Assembly (NCBI GenBank): GCA_009761415.1
Contig: QUOL01000005.1
Span: 1,116,001 to 1,180,000 of the forward strand
Direction: 5' to 3'
Source of the DNA: Sarcomyxa edulis
Taxonomy: Eukaryota; Basidiomycota; Agaricomycetes; Agaricales; Mycenaceae
DNA: 64,000 bases
Positions 33,482-44,694 of the stretch are shown here, piece after piece. The notes below the pieces were generated by a model. It saw nothing but the letters and a program-made list of their open reading frames with translations, was not told the DNA's origin and made no database searches. How positions within the stretch are numbered: the first letter of the stretch is position 1; the number at the start of each line of letters is the position of its first letter. A program made the position numbers and the translations under genes.

Positions 33482-34951
33482 CTACGGTATGGAGCCTTTC
33501 AAGTACACTTCCCGCTTCTGTGAGACTGAAACGACCCTGCCGTCATCATCCCGCTCGACCGTAAAAGGAACGACAACTTCATTCGCGCGTAGGCTGATCC
33601 AGCGCACTAAAGCTGAGGCTGTAGCGAGTATCTGAGCATACTCGAACGCGGTCTCTTGTAGCCATCTATTCGGATGGATAGCCCGAGCAATGGGAGGATT
33701 GATCAAGTTGAGATCCAGATAAACGGAACGAAGCGATGAGAGGACGAGTATAGACGACAATAAACCTTCCTGCCTGTTAATAGCAATGGTATCGCTCAAT
33801 GATCAGTGCGAGACGGCAAGGTAGAATAGACATACCATATCTATATCATCGGTTTCAATCTGCTGCCCATGAGGGTCGTGTCTCACTATGCCAAGGTACC
33901 TCATTCGAGGCATCAGGGCCGGTAAAGCCTTGTAGAGCTCAGTGGATTTGAATAGGAAGATCGAATTTGTGGACGCTCTACTGCTGAACAAGAAATTCAA
34001 CTCCAAAGATTGAAGACCGAAGTCAACCGTCAGTGCAGAGCCGGAAGACTCTATTGCGTCGATGTGATGTGCCTCGAGATATGACCCATTCTCGTATGCC
34101 TTGAACTCGGGAACGGAGGCAATAGCCTACGAATATGTCAGAATTTCGCAAATCTAGAAACAAGTCCACTGCTCACCTCTAACGATGTTCGCCGCACCTC
34201 GCTCATCAGTCTTTGCAGCGATGGTGCCCATCGCTCGAGCATGGCACGCGTCATTTCGAAAGAGTTTGACACTCTGACAGAATTGAGGCTAGCCAAATAA
34301 CTCTTTACGCGAGTCTCCTTTGGATCGGTGCGGAGGTCGGTCGAGCTCGACTGCCAAGTTGGATGGAACTGGAGGGAGAGGGAGGGGGTCCGATTCCCAA
34401 GAATCTGAGATCACGACATGACGCAGAAGAGGTAGAGCAAACAAACGGGCGAGCAAGTTTTTGCAGCGGTCTGAGTTCAAGCTCAGAAGGAAAATGGATG
34501 GTAGGGAAACATATAGACAAGTAAGGGCAGGAAAGTGGGACGGACTACCCAGGTATTGCACCAGATGTGTGACAACTGCAGCGCAAGATGGGCAGGTTCG
34601 ATCTACTACGAAGGGTTGGTTTTGAGAGTTTGGATTCAACTCTTCGACGTTCATCCCCATGTCGATTTCGAGACGAACGATCACATAGAAGACGTCGTTG
34701 AGGTCAGCCTTGTCCTTGTATTGAAGAGTAGGGCACAGCAGTGAACCCCCTGCATGCATGAGGCCCGGATCGCAGTCCTGCAGTGGGCAGCGTAAAAAGG
34801 GCGCTCGGGCCACAAACGGGGTTGTAAGAGTGCGAAGAACGGAGGAGGTAGCGTGGAGAGCGAGAATTGCTTCTAAAGGACTCTCGTATGTGCTGTATAC
34901 ATTTGCGTATTTGACGATGGCTACAAGGAGTTCGGGAGGAGATTGTTTCAT
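33482..34951 (-). pseudogene. Lineage-specific F-box-like gene, array member 4, frameshifted
   Basis: Starts MKQSPPELLVAIVKYANVYSTY at 34951. Exon 1 follows the family until SNLAVELD, where a tandem GTCG GTCG (34336-34343, + strand) adds 4 nt. In the original frame it then ends quickly (KELFG stop). Removing one GTCG restores alignment with member 2 over the next 40 residues, through TRAMLERWAPSLQ. Exons 2 and 3 (AIASVPEFKAYENG, and the tail with ISLRANEVVVPFTVERDDDG) are open and well conserved. So it is either a young pseudogene or a gene making a truncated protein of 220 aa. No short intron was found that would remove the extra bases. Confidence 0.78.
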
Positions 34952-35588
34952 AGGGTCGAAGGTGGAACCTGGGTTATCGATTCCAAGTTGCAGTGGAAGT
35001 CGAACTTGTAGTGAAACTGATTTCGGCGATAAGACGGACTCGATCCTCTACCATTATGTGCTCTTGTTGCGTTCTGAACTATGAGCCAAATAACTGTATT
35101 GAAGAGCCCTGCTTCCGCTATCAATAGTGAGAGTATTGTGCTTGACGAGGAATAGATAGGACAAATATGTTAGAAATAAGATTGACGTACATTTCATTGC
35201 TACTAGGTGTTTACAGTTGGTCGAAGCTACGTCGCAGTGCAAGGCAGTTGAGGATACGGCTCTCAAGGAAAGGGACTTTTGAAGACGTGACCCGAGTGAT
35301 TCAGCTTGCAGGAACGGCATTTCAATAGAATGTCGTGCTCTTCTTGAGCCAATCAATTTGCTAGCTTCACTCATAAGTGTACGAAGCAAACATGGACCCA
35401 AGCATTCAGGATCTGGACACATGTGAGTAACTATACGAATTATACAACAGGAAACGCACCTCAACAGTAGGGGGTCACAGATTCGGGGTTCATCAAACAT
35501 GGAAAGAAGGCGCAAGTCAGGTTAATTCGAGGAGACGTATCTAGATAATCGGTATACACGCTTCCTCAGATGTCGTCCAATGGCCTGT
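34952..35588. other. Intergenic, no gene seen
   Basis: Promoter side of F-box-like member 4 and 3' flank of the ATP synthase g gene. One open frame of about 150 codons on the minus strand shows no recognisable motif or conserved splice pattern. Confidence 0.4.
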
Positions 35589-36221
35589 CTAACTCAAACT
35601 GTACCCCACTAGGTGCCACCGTCCAATTATCTCCCCAATCTACATAGGCAACGCATTAGCAACTAGCGTAGGCTATAGACAATGAATATGACACACCTTG
35701 AAGATACCATATGCCTCTAAACCATAGATTCCCACCCTAACAAACTCTCCGTTCGCAAAAATATCGCGCCAATATTGAGGGTTGCGCGCCCGGGACCATA
35801 GAGTTGAATAAGCGTCCTGGATGTCATCGAGAGAAGTTGGAGGGCGGAGATTTTCAGCGACATATATCTGTTTTGCAAGTTCGCGGGCGACGGCGATGTT
35901 GTAAAGGATAGGTTGCTTGTAGGCTGGGTACATTGCTTTAGACAGCGAAAAAAAGACAGCTCGAACAGACTGAGTTTACGCACATCCCAGCAGATTTTCG
36001 GCCCTAGCTTCTATTGGTTCTCTGAGCTTTTTAGATGTCTCCCATACTTTGGACGCGGTTTTTTGCAGGGTGCTGAGAGCCTCCTGGGCTTTCTTCTGGG
36101 TAGCCTCTACGGTTGCGTTCACGTTTGCATTGTTGGACGAGGCAAAACGGACGGATGATGTGGGGATACGTTGAGAGCGTATGGAACGAAGAGCTGTAAG
36201 GGACGAGAATCCCGGACGCAT
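35589..36221 (-). CDS. ATP20: Mitochondrial ATP synthase subunit g
   Basis: Three exons, start ATG 36221 (MRPGFSSLTALRSIRSQR, an arginine- and serine-rich presequence), stop 35589-35591. The body has the helical linker ATQKKAQEALSTLQKTASKVW. Then comes the conserved subunit g domain beginning YKQPILYNIAVARELAKQIY and continuing to WRDIFANGEFVRVGIYGLEA. A single hydrophobic segment with Gly residues (VRVGIYGLEAYGIFK, then IGEIIGRW) matches the membrane helix that promotes dimerisation of the F1Fo complex in the inner membrane. An upstream in-frame Met at 36278 exists, but the chosen start gives a better presequence. Looks complete. Confidence 0.9.
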
Positions 36222-36382
36222 GTTGGAACTGTCGATGAGGGAGATGGCCTTCAATTCGCTGTCGTCGCCGCTCACCAAAAACAGTAGGTCCGGAATTCTC
36301 CGATCTTATCTTATCTCGAATAATTACACGAACTGATTACAAGGTAGTTGCAAGGTAGATACACTGAGCACTCCAGCTTCCT

Positions 36383-38358
36383 TCAATCAAATCCTGCGGC
36401 GATGTGGCTCATCGGAACGACAGTCATACTGACCTGGTAATTCTTCACAGAGAAATTTAGACCATCGGGAATTCGAATAACTAGGAGGACTTCTCCCGGT
36501 TGGCACTCGTTAGTCCACTTGAGACCTTGATAGGAATCGACATCCTCTTTCAGATTTTTAGGAAATGGGGCAGAGGTGGATGTGCAGATCATTTTGCACG
36601 GGACGACGTTGTAATCCATGTGGATGACGAGTGTTGACCCGTATGGGATTTCCCGATACAGGAATAACACTAGGTCTTTATGGTCGAGCAAGGGATAAAT
36701 CACGAGCTCCTGTAGGAATGTACACTGTCGGCGAATATCCGCGTTGCTGAGGTGAGCTGTATGTTGAGATGACTATGGTGTCCGTATGAGTTACTCTTGA
36801 TTGAGAAACTCACGGAGTCGACTACGTCGTAGTATTGAGCATGCGGTTGAATGCCCCCCATGCCTCCAGTGGTGGTCTTGGCACGTCGATGAGCAATACA
36901 GCGCTTCTTGACATGCCTTGCATCGTTTCATACGTCGTTCGGGTAACCGAACATCGCACTGTTATGGATACTCGTTAGTAAGAGGGATACGGCGGCAGAT
37001 CAATAACACCATACCTCGAAGTTGTGACAGGTACGAAATTTTACTTGATTGAGATCCTTCATTTTTTTGTGTATGTTCCACCTTTCTTCAGTGAGCTCTT
37101 TGAAATATTTCCACGACACTCCAAGTCGACCATGTCGCAAAGCCTTTCTTTCCATTTTGCGCATGGACAATTTTCGAAGAGACTTTCTGGCCGACTGCAC
37201 GACCTTGTAGAATATGAGCTGCCTTGGGAGAACTTTGGACAATATAAGGATGCAAAGGCGAGCCACTTCTTCCATCGTATCCGGATCTTCATGAGTCGAG
37301 ATCCAGAGATTGGTTGACAGAAGTGCAGATAACAAGCCAAGGTCCAGCGCCTCGGCTACCCAGGACGCGCCATTGAAATGTTCGAAATGTCGCAAAAGAT
37401 AGCGATAGCAGGATGCAAGACAAGAAGCTACTTCAGGAGAAGCACTCCTGGGAAGGGGGGTTTGGATCATCGTAGTGGTGAGTAACAGGGCTTGGGTGAC
37501 GGCTTCTATTGAGTGTTGGAAGAGGATATGAAGACGAGTTTTGTACCAGTCAGACAGATGGAAGAGGGTATCGACATCCTGAGCAAGTCTCACACAGTCA
37601 ACAGGTATACTTGCAGAACGTCGGACATGCGCCACAGCACATGAGGCAAGGTACCGAAAGTCACTCGGTTTTTCGCCCAACATTGGCATGATCCTCTCGT
37701 GTATCCAGTTTCTCTGCGAGGGGAGCTCCGATAAGTAGATTGACAGTGCCTCTATGGAATGAGTTCCCGGCGTAGCATTCGGCATTTGTGCCTCAAAGGT
37801 CCAACATTGCATTAGTAAGTTGAGGAATTGTGGGAACTCAGCCAGCATGATACGCAGTCTTGGATCCTCGGCATAAGAGTGAGCAATATCCAGAATCGAG
37901 GTCATTGTCAAGAGAGGGAAAGGTTTGACGCAATCTCGATAGTGGATGATGAATTGGTGGCACAGGAGATGCAACCACTTGAATACGATGGGCCAACTCT
38001 GTATTAGGAAATCCACGAGTTTTGGCCAATGATTTGAAAAGTGGATACGAGTAGCTGCGAGGCCACGAATGCAAAGGAGAGCTACGCGGAAGGTTTGTCG
38101 GTTCTCAGGACCAGATTTCATGTTAGACCCGTCCGGTATGCGGGTGGGATCGAGGAAAGCTTGGAACACGAGCAATGGACGCTCAAGAAGGTCCTCAGTT
38201 GAGCATTTTTTGATAGCCTCCGTCAAAGCGAGTATACACGATGATGGATCTGAGCTTTGTATTGCGGCATCACAGAGATCCTGGGAGTACTTGAGAGTGA
38301 GTTTGTTATCGAGGAGGCCAGTGAGCGCACCTACTTCGATCGATTGCTTATCTGTCAT
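36383..38358 (-). CDS. MYND zinc-finger protein of unknown function
   Basis: Long first exon from ATG 38358 (MTDKQSIEVGALTG) to about 37016, then short exons, ending SHIAAGFD at 36383. The first 450 residues are a helical, HEAT-like region without clear repeats. The MYND finger follows across the first intron (37015-36957): CHNFEC, then CKACQEALYCSSTCQ, then HWRHGGHSTAC, giving the paired Cys/His zinc ligands. The C-terminal 130 residues form a further domain (HKDLVLFLYREIPYGSTLV). MYND domains bind proline-rich partners. This architecture is abundant and uncharacterised in agaricomycetes. No defects seen. Confidence 0.8.
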
Positions 38359-38547
38359 GGTGGTAGAAGGAAGAGTTTAGAGCAGCGATTGTGCCGGTGA
38401 TCTCGTTGGAGAAGTTAGGAGACTCCGCCATGTCTGAGACAGTCACTGACGAGAAAAGGAGACTCGAGTCTCGGAGGAGGAACGTTACATGTCCTAGTCA
38501 CATGCTGTGACTGATACGCTTACATAAGCCCTCCAGCCACGCTTCAA

Positions 38548-40468
38548 CATCAGCAAAAGGGACCGGGCCTCTTGACGGCCCGTAATTCGTCGTGAAGCTC
38601 GAAATCCGTCATGAAGCTCGAAATGTTCATGACGATCTCATGAGAGCCTCGTCAAAAGACTAAGTTTTCAGAATTTCTCATGAGGCTTCGTGTAGTTATT
38701 GAGGCTCATGAGGCTATTCGAGGTTCACGAGGGTTAGGGAGCTTAGTGAGGCTCCTTAAGCTTAGCGACTCTATATCAATCGAGCTCAAATATAGCTGAA
38801 ATAAAATAATATTGCACAAAGTCCGAATCTACTAAAGTCCTACAGGAGAGGGAAAGCGGATGAAGTAGGCGGCGAGAGAGCGAGTCGGAACAGCTTGAGA
38901 TGTGCGAGGGAATGAGCAAAGCGACTGCTAGATAAAGTCAAGTCAGACTTGCAGATCGAAAGGACACGGAACTGAGCACATACCGAGAAATATAGAGAAG
39001 AACTGGTACAAGAACAGCCACAAGATAAGTCTTTAAGTCAGATGTGGGAAAAGCACGAGAAAATGACATACCTTTGAGATGCCGGTTAGTAGAGCGACAG
39101 AAAGAGCGATACGATGGGTAGTGTTGACTAGCGGTGAATTATAGGCTACTAGGAGATAATTCGATCAGCGACGCTAAGAGAAACTCGAAAATGAGTACGT
39201 ACCGAATAAAATGACAGAGAACAAAATGCTGTAAGACAACACGTCGAAATGGTGCGAGACAGCAAAAAGCTATCTGTTAGGACTGTCAGAAAGTCGATTT
39301 TCATCAAAGAATCACATACGGGTCATATGATAGAACGAGGAAGCGTTGTCACTGTCGTTGATGCCGTCGGAAGAGCCACTGTCAACAGAGAACAAGAGTT
39401 GAGAGCCTCAGTTCTCCAGACTCCAGCGAGACGAATCAAGAGAATATAGAGTTGAAACCAATCCACATCGTACTGTGGGTTGGTCGGATGATGGGAAGGG
39501 GTTAACGACTTATATTCCTGACGGAAACGCGACAACCCCACAAAACATGAATGTGCCGTGGAGGAGGTATGGTTGGGAGGGATAGAGTGGGGAATTATGG
39601 TATATTGCATCAACAATATCCATTTCTACATCCCCCGGGTCTTTAGACCCGCATATAGGGATATCTAGACGCACGACGCGTCTAGGATTTGGCCATATTG
39701 CGATATTACTGAAGAGAAGCCGTTGTGCAGTCAATTGTGGGGCTACGGCTCAAAATTTCCGTGAAGGGTGTCAGCCAGACCTGTCCAAGATGGCACACCT
39801 CAAGCGAGAGCAAGCAGAGGAGAGGCGGGAGGAGGAGACTCGACGACACCCCAAGCACATGGTGGTCCCGGAGGTAAAGACATTTTAAACTCCGCCCGAT
39901 CTGCATTCGGACTTAGACGCGTCGCGTCGAAGTCGCGTCACAGTCGACCCTACTTCTCTGAGTCCCTCAAGGTGCCCAGATAGTCGAGTCAGCACTGACT
40001 GCTACTGTGCCAGACAATAATGGATTCAGGCGAATTTCCTTGTTTTATAATTTCTTGAGCAGAGCGGAGCAAACCTGAGTGAGTTGATAATGAAGTTGCT
40101 CGGAATTCAGAGGTGCGTCGGTCACGGTAATTGCCAAGAGACGTCAGTTGTTGGCTGAGCCACGTCAGATAAATTGTAAGTATATGTTTAATTCATAGGA
40201 CTAATGGTTTACCGTTTCGAAAGTACCGAAAGGTGTGTCTGGAGTGCGCCAGCCACTATTTATCTCGAGCCGGGGGTAAGACCTCGTGAGCACTCGCAAA
40301 CCCTCGCGAACGTACGATAGCGCGATGGAAGATGGTGAGCGCTCGCCATGTTTTCGATGACCTCGTCATAGCTTGAAAACCAAAGTCAGATCTCGGGACG
40401 GCCCGATACTCTTGTCGCCGTTCGTGACGGTCACAAAGCGTCACGACGATTCCGCACTTTTGCTGATG
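38548..40468. mobile_element. TIR element X (1.9 kb, related to element Y)
   Basis: Begins CATCAGCAAAAG (38548-38559) and ends with its inverted match CTTTTGCTGATG (40457-40468). A 2-bp AA flanks both sides, a possible target duplication. The left part (38548 to about 39200) is similar to the left part of element Y, and the last 121 bp (40348-40468) are identical to the end of Y (44574-44694). No intact gene is inside. The middle holds short direct CTCATGAGG-type repeats (38640-38760), a GACGCG cluster (39916-39940) and an 8-bp inverted repeat (39665-39672 with 39678-39685). Best read as an internally deleted or gene-less relative of Y. Confidence 0.72.
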
Positions 40469-41644
40469 AAGTGACTGCCAAGTAGGCTGCGCTATAACTT
40501 TCTGCTAAAACTTTGGGTATCCCAGGCCACTCGCTGGTACACCTCTGCCAAGATATATCATCGTAGCAACTCCGTTCATCCTGAAGATCTGAACGCTAAA
40601 GCGCTCACCGTCGTTCATGACGGGCTCGTTTGCTTTACACCTCATCAGCAAAACGGACCGAGCCTTATGACGGCTCGTTTTTCGTCGTGACGCCCGAAAT
40701 CCCTCATAAAGGTCAAAAACTTTTTGACGATCTCATGAGCCGCTCATGGAGAGATGTTTTTTTCAGATATGCTCATGAGGGCCCACGAGGTTTTTGAGCC
40801 TTAAGAGGCTATTTCAGCTTCGCGAGGGTTCGCAGGCCTGGTGAGGCTCACTAGGCAGAGGGGACCAGTAGTACTTATAATTCACAGTAGCTCATCGAAC
40901 TCCAATGTAGACCGTGAAAAAAATATAATATTGCACATAACCTCCTCTCGGAGTCTACAGGACTGATACACGGGAATATTATGGGGAATGGCGAGAGGAT
41001 GGAAAGAGGCCGAGACGAGACAGTGGAGTAGTACAATGGGAGCAGCGCGTGCAAATGCGAGTGAACGATTGAGAACTGAGAAATAGCATGCCGAGTCAGA
41101 CTTGCAGCCACAAAGAATACAGACGTGAGAACGCACCAAGATATAGAAACAATCATGGACTTAGCGCGAGGCTGCAAGACATCCGGGACCAAGTCAGCGG
41201 ATACGAGGAAGAGACTAAATGAGTATGTACCTTCAATTAAACGGGGATTCAGTAGTGAGAGCTGATTTGATGGACGATGATGCGAGTGATACGCAAGTTG
41301 ATTTGTTCCGAGGGTCTTGTTCCAAGGGCTGAAGTTTGATGATTAGTAGCGAAGAGAATGGACGAGACTCTGCACATACTATGATAGAGAAGTAGGGACA
41401 GGAGAAACAGAGAATGCTGGGAAGAGGATCGAGCTCAGCATTTGCAAGCGGGTATAGATAAACCACTTACCGGTGAGAACAATGCTGGCGCGGACCTGGA
41501 GAAAAGAACATCAGAAGCAGTCCCCGGAATAAAATAGGTACATACGGTGATTTAGAAATACACAAAGGAGAACCTGCGTGTCATAGTTCAGCTACAAATA
41601 CTAGACTCGAAGGGAAGGCGTACGAGAACGAATCAGAACTTACA

Positions 41645-43322
41645 TCAAGCGTCTCCGAGCTGGGATTCCAGTGCGGCGATTTCAGCTGCTCGAGTAGCTT
41701 GAAGGGCTTCGAGTTTGTCTTGGATAACTTTCTTTCTTGCTGCTTCGGCTTCGGCCTGTGTTGTTTCGGCGGCGGCAGCATCTTTGGCGGCTTCGGCTGC
41801 AGCTTCGGCCGCCTTGGCAGCCTTTCGATCTTCGCGTTGTTTACGGAGTAGAATGTCATCGTCGTCGTCGGCGTCGTCGTTGCTAGACCCACCGAGAACA
41901 ATAGACCCAAAGACCTCACTATGGGAAGATGTCGACTGTCAACAGTGATACATATGAACCTCAACCTGCTTACCTTTGCCACCATTCGAGTGTTTCAATG
42001 GACCATTCGGATTGACGATCATCAAACAGAGCAACGATCCTTTGGTGGAAATCCGGAAGAATGAAGTCTCCATACTGACGGGACCAGTTCTCCATTGAAC
42101 TGATCATGAACCAGGCCTGTGCGCGAGCGAGTCAAACGAAGTGAGACAAGAATAGATCAGGGCTTACTTGGACTGCAGAATACGCGATCATTTCAGGAGT
42201 TATGCGAGGTCCATGATGCCGGCCGTTGTTTCGCGGGGCAATGGTAACGGTGCTTCCTGGCGTAGGTTTCTTGAAACCGGCAGTAGGGCCACGAAATATT
42301 CTTCTTGCGCACTATACAGCTTCTCAGTGAGAAAATCGTCAAGCGCAGGAAGGAACGGCTTACTCGGACACTGAGATAGCCACGTAAAAGCCCAAGATCG
42401 ATTTGCTCCGGATCGTACATCCCTTCTTCATAGAGAAATGCGGGCCAATTCTTTGCTGTCATCTTGAGCTGTCCATTTTGGAGTTGGAGAAGGGTACTGA
42501 ACAATAGAAATGACTTAGCAGAGTCTATAACCATGTATATATGCGCATATACTTGCCTGTCAGGATCGGATTGCAGTTGGCTGAGATACTTTTGGGGACA
42601 AATCAATTCTCGGAGGACTGGATGATTCAGTCCTCGAGATACTTTGGATTTGTCGTGAGTTAGACTCGGTGTGAGCGGGGTTTCGGGTTTAGAGACAGCA
42701 AAAGTGAGTAGGTGACGTAGAGCTGAGGTATCACCACTACGGGCAGTGGTCAGACCGCTGGATATCTGAGAAGAGTGTCTTGTCATTATAAAACCGGATT
42801 TCTATAGGTGGGACGTACAATGGCTGCCAGAGTGGTCCAAGCATCCGCCGAACTTTGAGACTGATCCTTCTGGAACTCTCGGACGATGTCGTTGAACCCT
42901 GGGATAACTTCGAACACTTCTTTGTAGACCTTCGAGTGCCGAGATATATCTGTTAATGCTCTTCAAAGCAGTCAGACAGGTTCAAAGATGTTCAAGGGAT
43001 TACTTACTCTTCCGAAATCTGAACTGTGTTTGCACTGTCATTGGTAGCAGGAGCAGGATTGGTGCCATGGTAGAGTATGACACTAGGTGATATAAATGGG
43101 TCTACACCTCTTGCGAGATACCTACCAACATCGGTATACACTGTTATCGTGTCTTTCGGAGTGAGAGCCCTTTGCAAACGAGTTAAGTCTATAGGACTTA
43201 CGAGATGGAAGATCATACCTTTTCTTCTTGCTGGATTGAGTTGTATCTGAGGTTCTTCCTGTGATGGCAAGACAGAAGGAATCATAGGAGCGCTTGCTTG
43301 CTGTGGATGTCGATGAAGCCAT
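41645..43322 (-). CDS. DUF6698-like protein encoded in TIR element Y
   Basis: Seven or eight exons from ATG 43322 (MASSTSTASKRSYDSF) to TGA 41647-41645. Exon 1 ends KKKR at a 49-nt intron and resumes ALTPKDTITVYTDVGRYLAR in frame. Conserved blocks: GVDPFISPSVILYHG, IPGFNDIVREF, SRGLNHPVLRELICP, NGQLKMTAKNWPAFLYEEG, DPEQIDLGLLRGYL, HGPRITPEMIAYSAVQ and a W-rich ending (ENWSRQYGDF, SIETLEWWQR). These match my recollection of the DUF6698 family, very numerous in agaricomycetes and of unknown function. The C-terminus is an Ala/Glu/Lys coiled coil (KAAEAAAEAAKDAAAAE). Position between the TIRs suggests it is cargo or a mobility factor. No defects seen. Confidence 0.78.
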
Positions 43323-43557
43323 GGGGGGAGGATGAGAGATGAAAAGTCGACGCGACGCGAACTCAGAGCCTGTAGCCAAACAGAATCAGCACAGCCACCC
43401 TCAATGTCAGTCCTACTGGCCGTCGTAGATTTGTGAAAATTCATGTATACTCTGACATATTATGGCTATCAACATTTTCCTCAATAGGATGACATATAGA
43501 ACTACTACTTTTGCTGCTTCGAGTAGGTCTCACACCATCAAGATGTTCATCTGTAAA

Positions 43558-43962
43558 TCAAACTTGTATAATATCGATATATCGCTTGGGTAGTTTCTTT
43601 TGGCGGCGTAGATGTCCTCTCGGTCCAACGGGAGGAGAAGGTGGGACCGGAGAAACGCGCGGACTTGGAACAGGTGAATCGATGTGTATTATATCCTATA
43701 GACGGATTAACGACTTGAACGACAAAAAATGACGTGAATAATGTCTTACCTCGGGCTGAGACTCGGATGGACCGCCGTCTACGTTCGGACCAGGCGCTGC
43801 CCGTGGGGCCCTTTCGTCGTCATCAGTAGATCCAATGGCCTCTTCGTGTGATCTTTTTGACGCGATCTGTGTAGCCCTGGTCCTTACTGCACATTTATGT
43901 TGATGTATATTGAGCCCATGATGACTGGGGAAGTCTTTCAAACAAATACTGCATAAAACCAT
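43558..43962 (-). CDS. Small C2H2/CCHC-type zinc-finger protein in element Y
   Basis: Two exons (43962-43750 and 43695-43558, both phase 0), 116 aa. It opens with a zinc finger, MVLCSICLKDFPSHHGLNI then HQHKC (C-x2-C...H-x3-C spacing). An acidic/Pro linker follows and a basic end (GHLRRQKKLPKRYIDIIQV). The plan resembles the N-terminal end of Plavaka-type transposases of basidiomycetes (finger, linker, arginine-rich patch) without the catalytic part. It may therefore be a domesticated or truncated remnant, or a DNA-binding partner. Its ATG is preceded by TTTTGCTG, the same string that ends the TIR. Confidence 0.6.
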
Positions 43963-44573
43963 CAGCAAAACAAAAGGTAATGCACCCAGGTGCATCCTGA
44001 TATCGAGAGCTTCCCAGTCAGACCGAGAAGAGGATGGGAGTCAGTGGAGAACGTTGAAAAAAAAGAAGTCGACCTCCGAATCATCGTCGAGAAGTCCGGA
44101 TCAAATCTCGGTGTCGGCCTGCTCATTATGGCCCAAGCCGGCAACGGGTTCACGAGACGTGGATGTAGAGTGAATATAATGTATTCGACGGGTGTTAATA
44201 CGGATCAACGAGTGAATTCAACGGTGCTTTGAAAAATAGAGGTAGATTCGACGGTGAGTCCGAGTTCAAGAGCCTCAGGACGGCCGCGAGAAAACTGAAG
44301 GGCCGCAGTGACGGTCACGGCTGCTCGAGCGAGAGATAGCCAAGTTAGTGTCCGTGTAGTAGCAGGGGTCGCGGTCCAGGCAAGGGAGCTGTACTAAACA
44401 TGTCGAGGGGATCAACAAGGCTACGACATACTGTAGATAATTTTTTTACCGTGTTTGAAGTCCCCGGGGTGCTCCAGCCAGCGGTCTTTGTCGAGCCTGG
44501 GGAACATCCTCGTGAGTACTCGCAAACCCTGGCAAGGGTTCGATATCGCGATGGATGGTGGTGAGCGCTCGCT
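43963..44573. other. Non-coding interior of element Y
   Basis: About 600 bp upstream of the zinc-finger gene. It includes the start of the region similar to element X (from about 44448: CCGTGTTTGAAGTCCCCGG matches the block from 40206). No gene supported. Confidence 0.45.
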
Positions 44574-44694
44574 ATGTTTTCGATGACCTCGTCATAGCTT
44601 GAAAACCAAAGTCAGATCTCGGGACGGCCCGATACTCTTGTCGCCGTTCGTGACGGTCACAAAGCGTCACGACGATTCCGCACTTTTGCTGATG
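44574..44694 (+). repeat. 121-bp exact repeat, right end of element Y
   Basis: Identical base for base with 40348-40468, the right end of element X. Both end in TTTTGCTGATG. Upstream similarity continues with mismatches back to about 44448 and 40206. Confidence 0.95.

Larger units (their letters stand above)
40643..44694. mobile_element. TIR element Y (4.05 kb) carrying DUF6698-like and zinc-finger genes
   Basis: Begins CATCAGCAAAAC (40643-40654) and ends CTTTTGCTGATG (44683-44694), an 11-bp inverted repeat. CT flanks both ends, a possible 2-bp target duplication. It holds two minus-strand genes, a DUF6698-like gene (43322-41645) and a 116-aa zinc-finger gene (43962-43558). No transposase is visible, so it is either moved in trans or by an unrecognised protein. 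It abuts the sugar transporter gene: its last three bases are the transporter's apparent ATG. The right 121 bp are identical to those of element X, whereas the left ends have diverged. Confidence 0.72.

Noticed and set aside
35054..35515. 153-codon minus-strand frame between the F-box array and ATP synthase g
   Set aside because: No recognisable motif, no paralog in the window and no supporting splice pattern.
38640..38770. Repeated CTCATGAGG-like units considered as a CRISPR array
   Set aside because: Units are short, irregular and without uniform spacers; a eukaryotic genome and location inside a TIR element make a CRISPR array implausible.
40206..44694. Region read as an LTR retrotransposon because 250-bp direct repeats lie at 40206-40468 and 44448-44694
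   Set aside because: There is no gag, protease, reverse transcriptase, primer-binding site or polypurine tract. The inverted CATCAGCAAAA ends at 38548 and 40643 explain the direct repeats better as right ends of two TIR elements.
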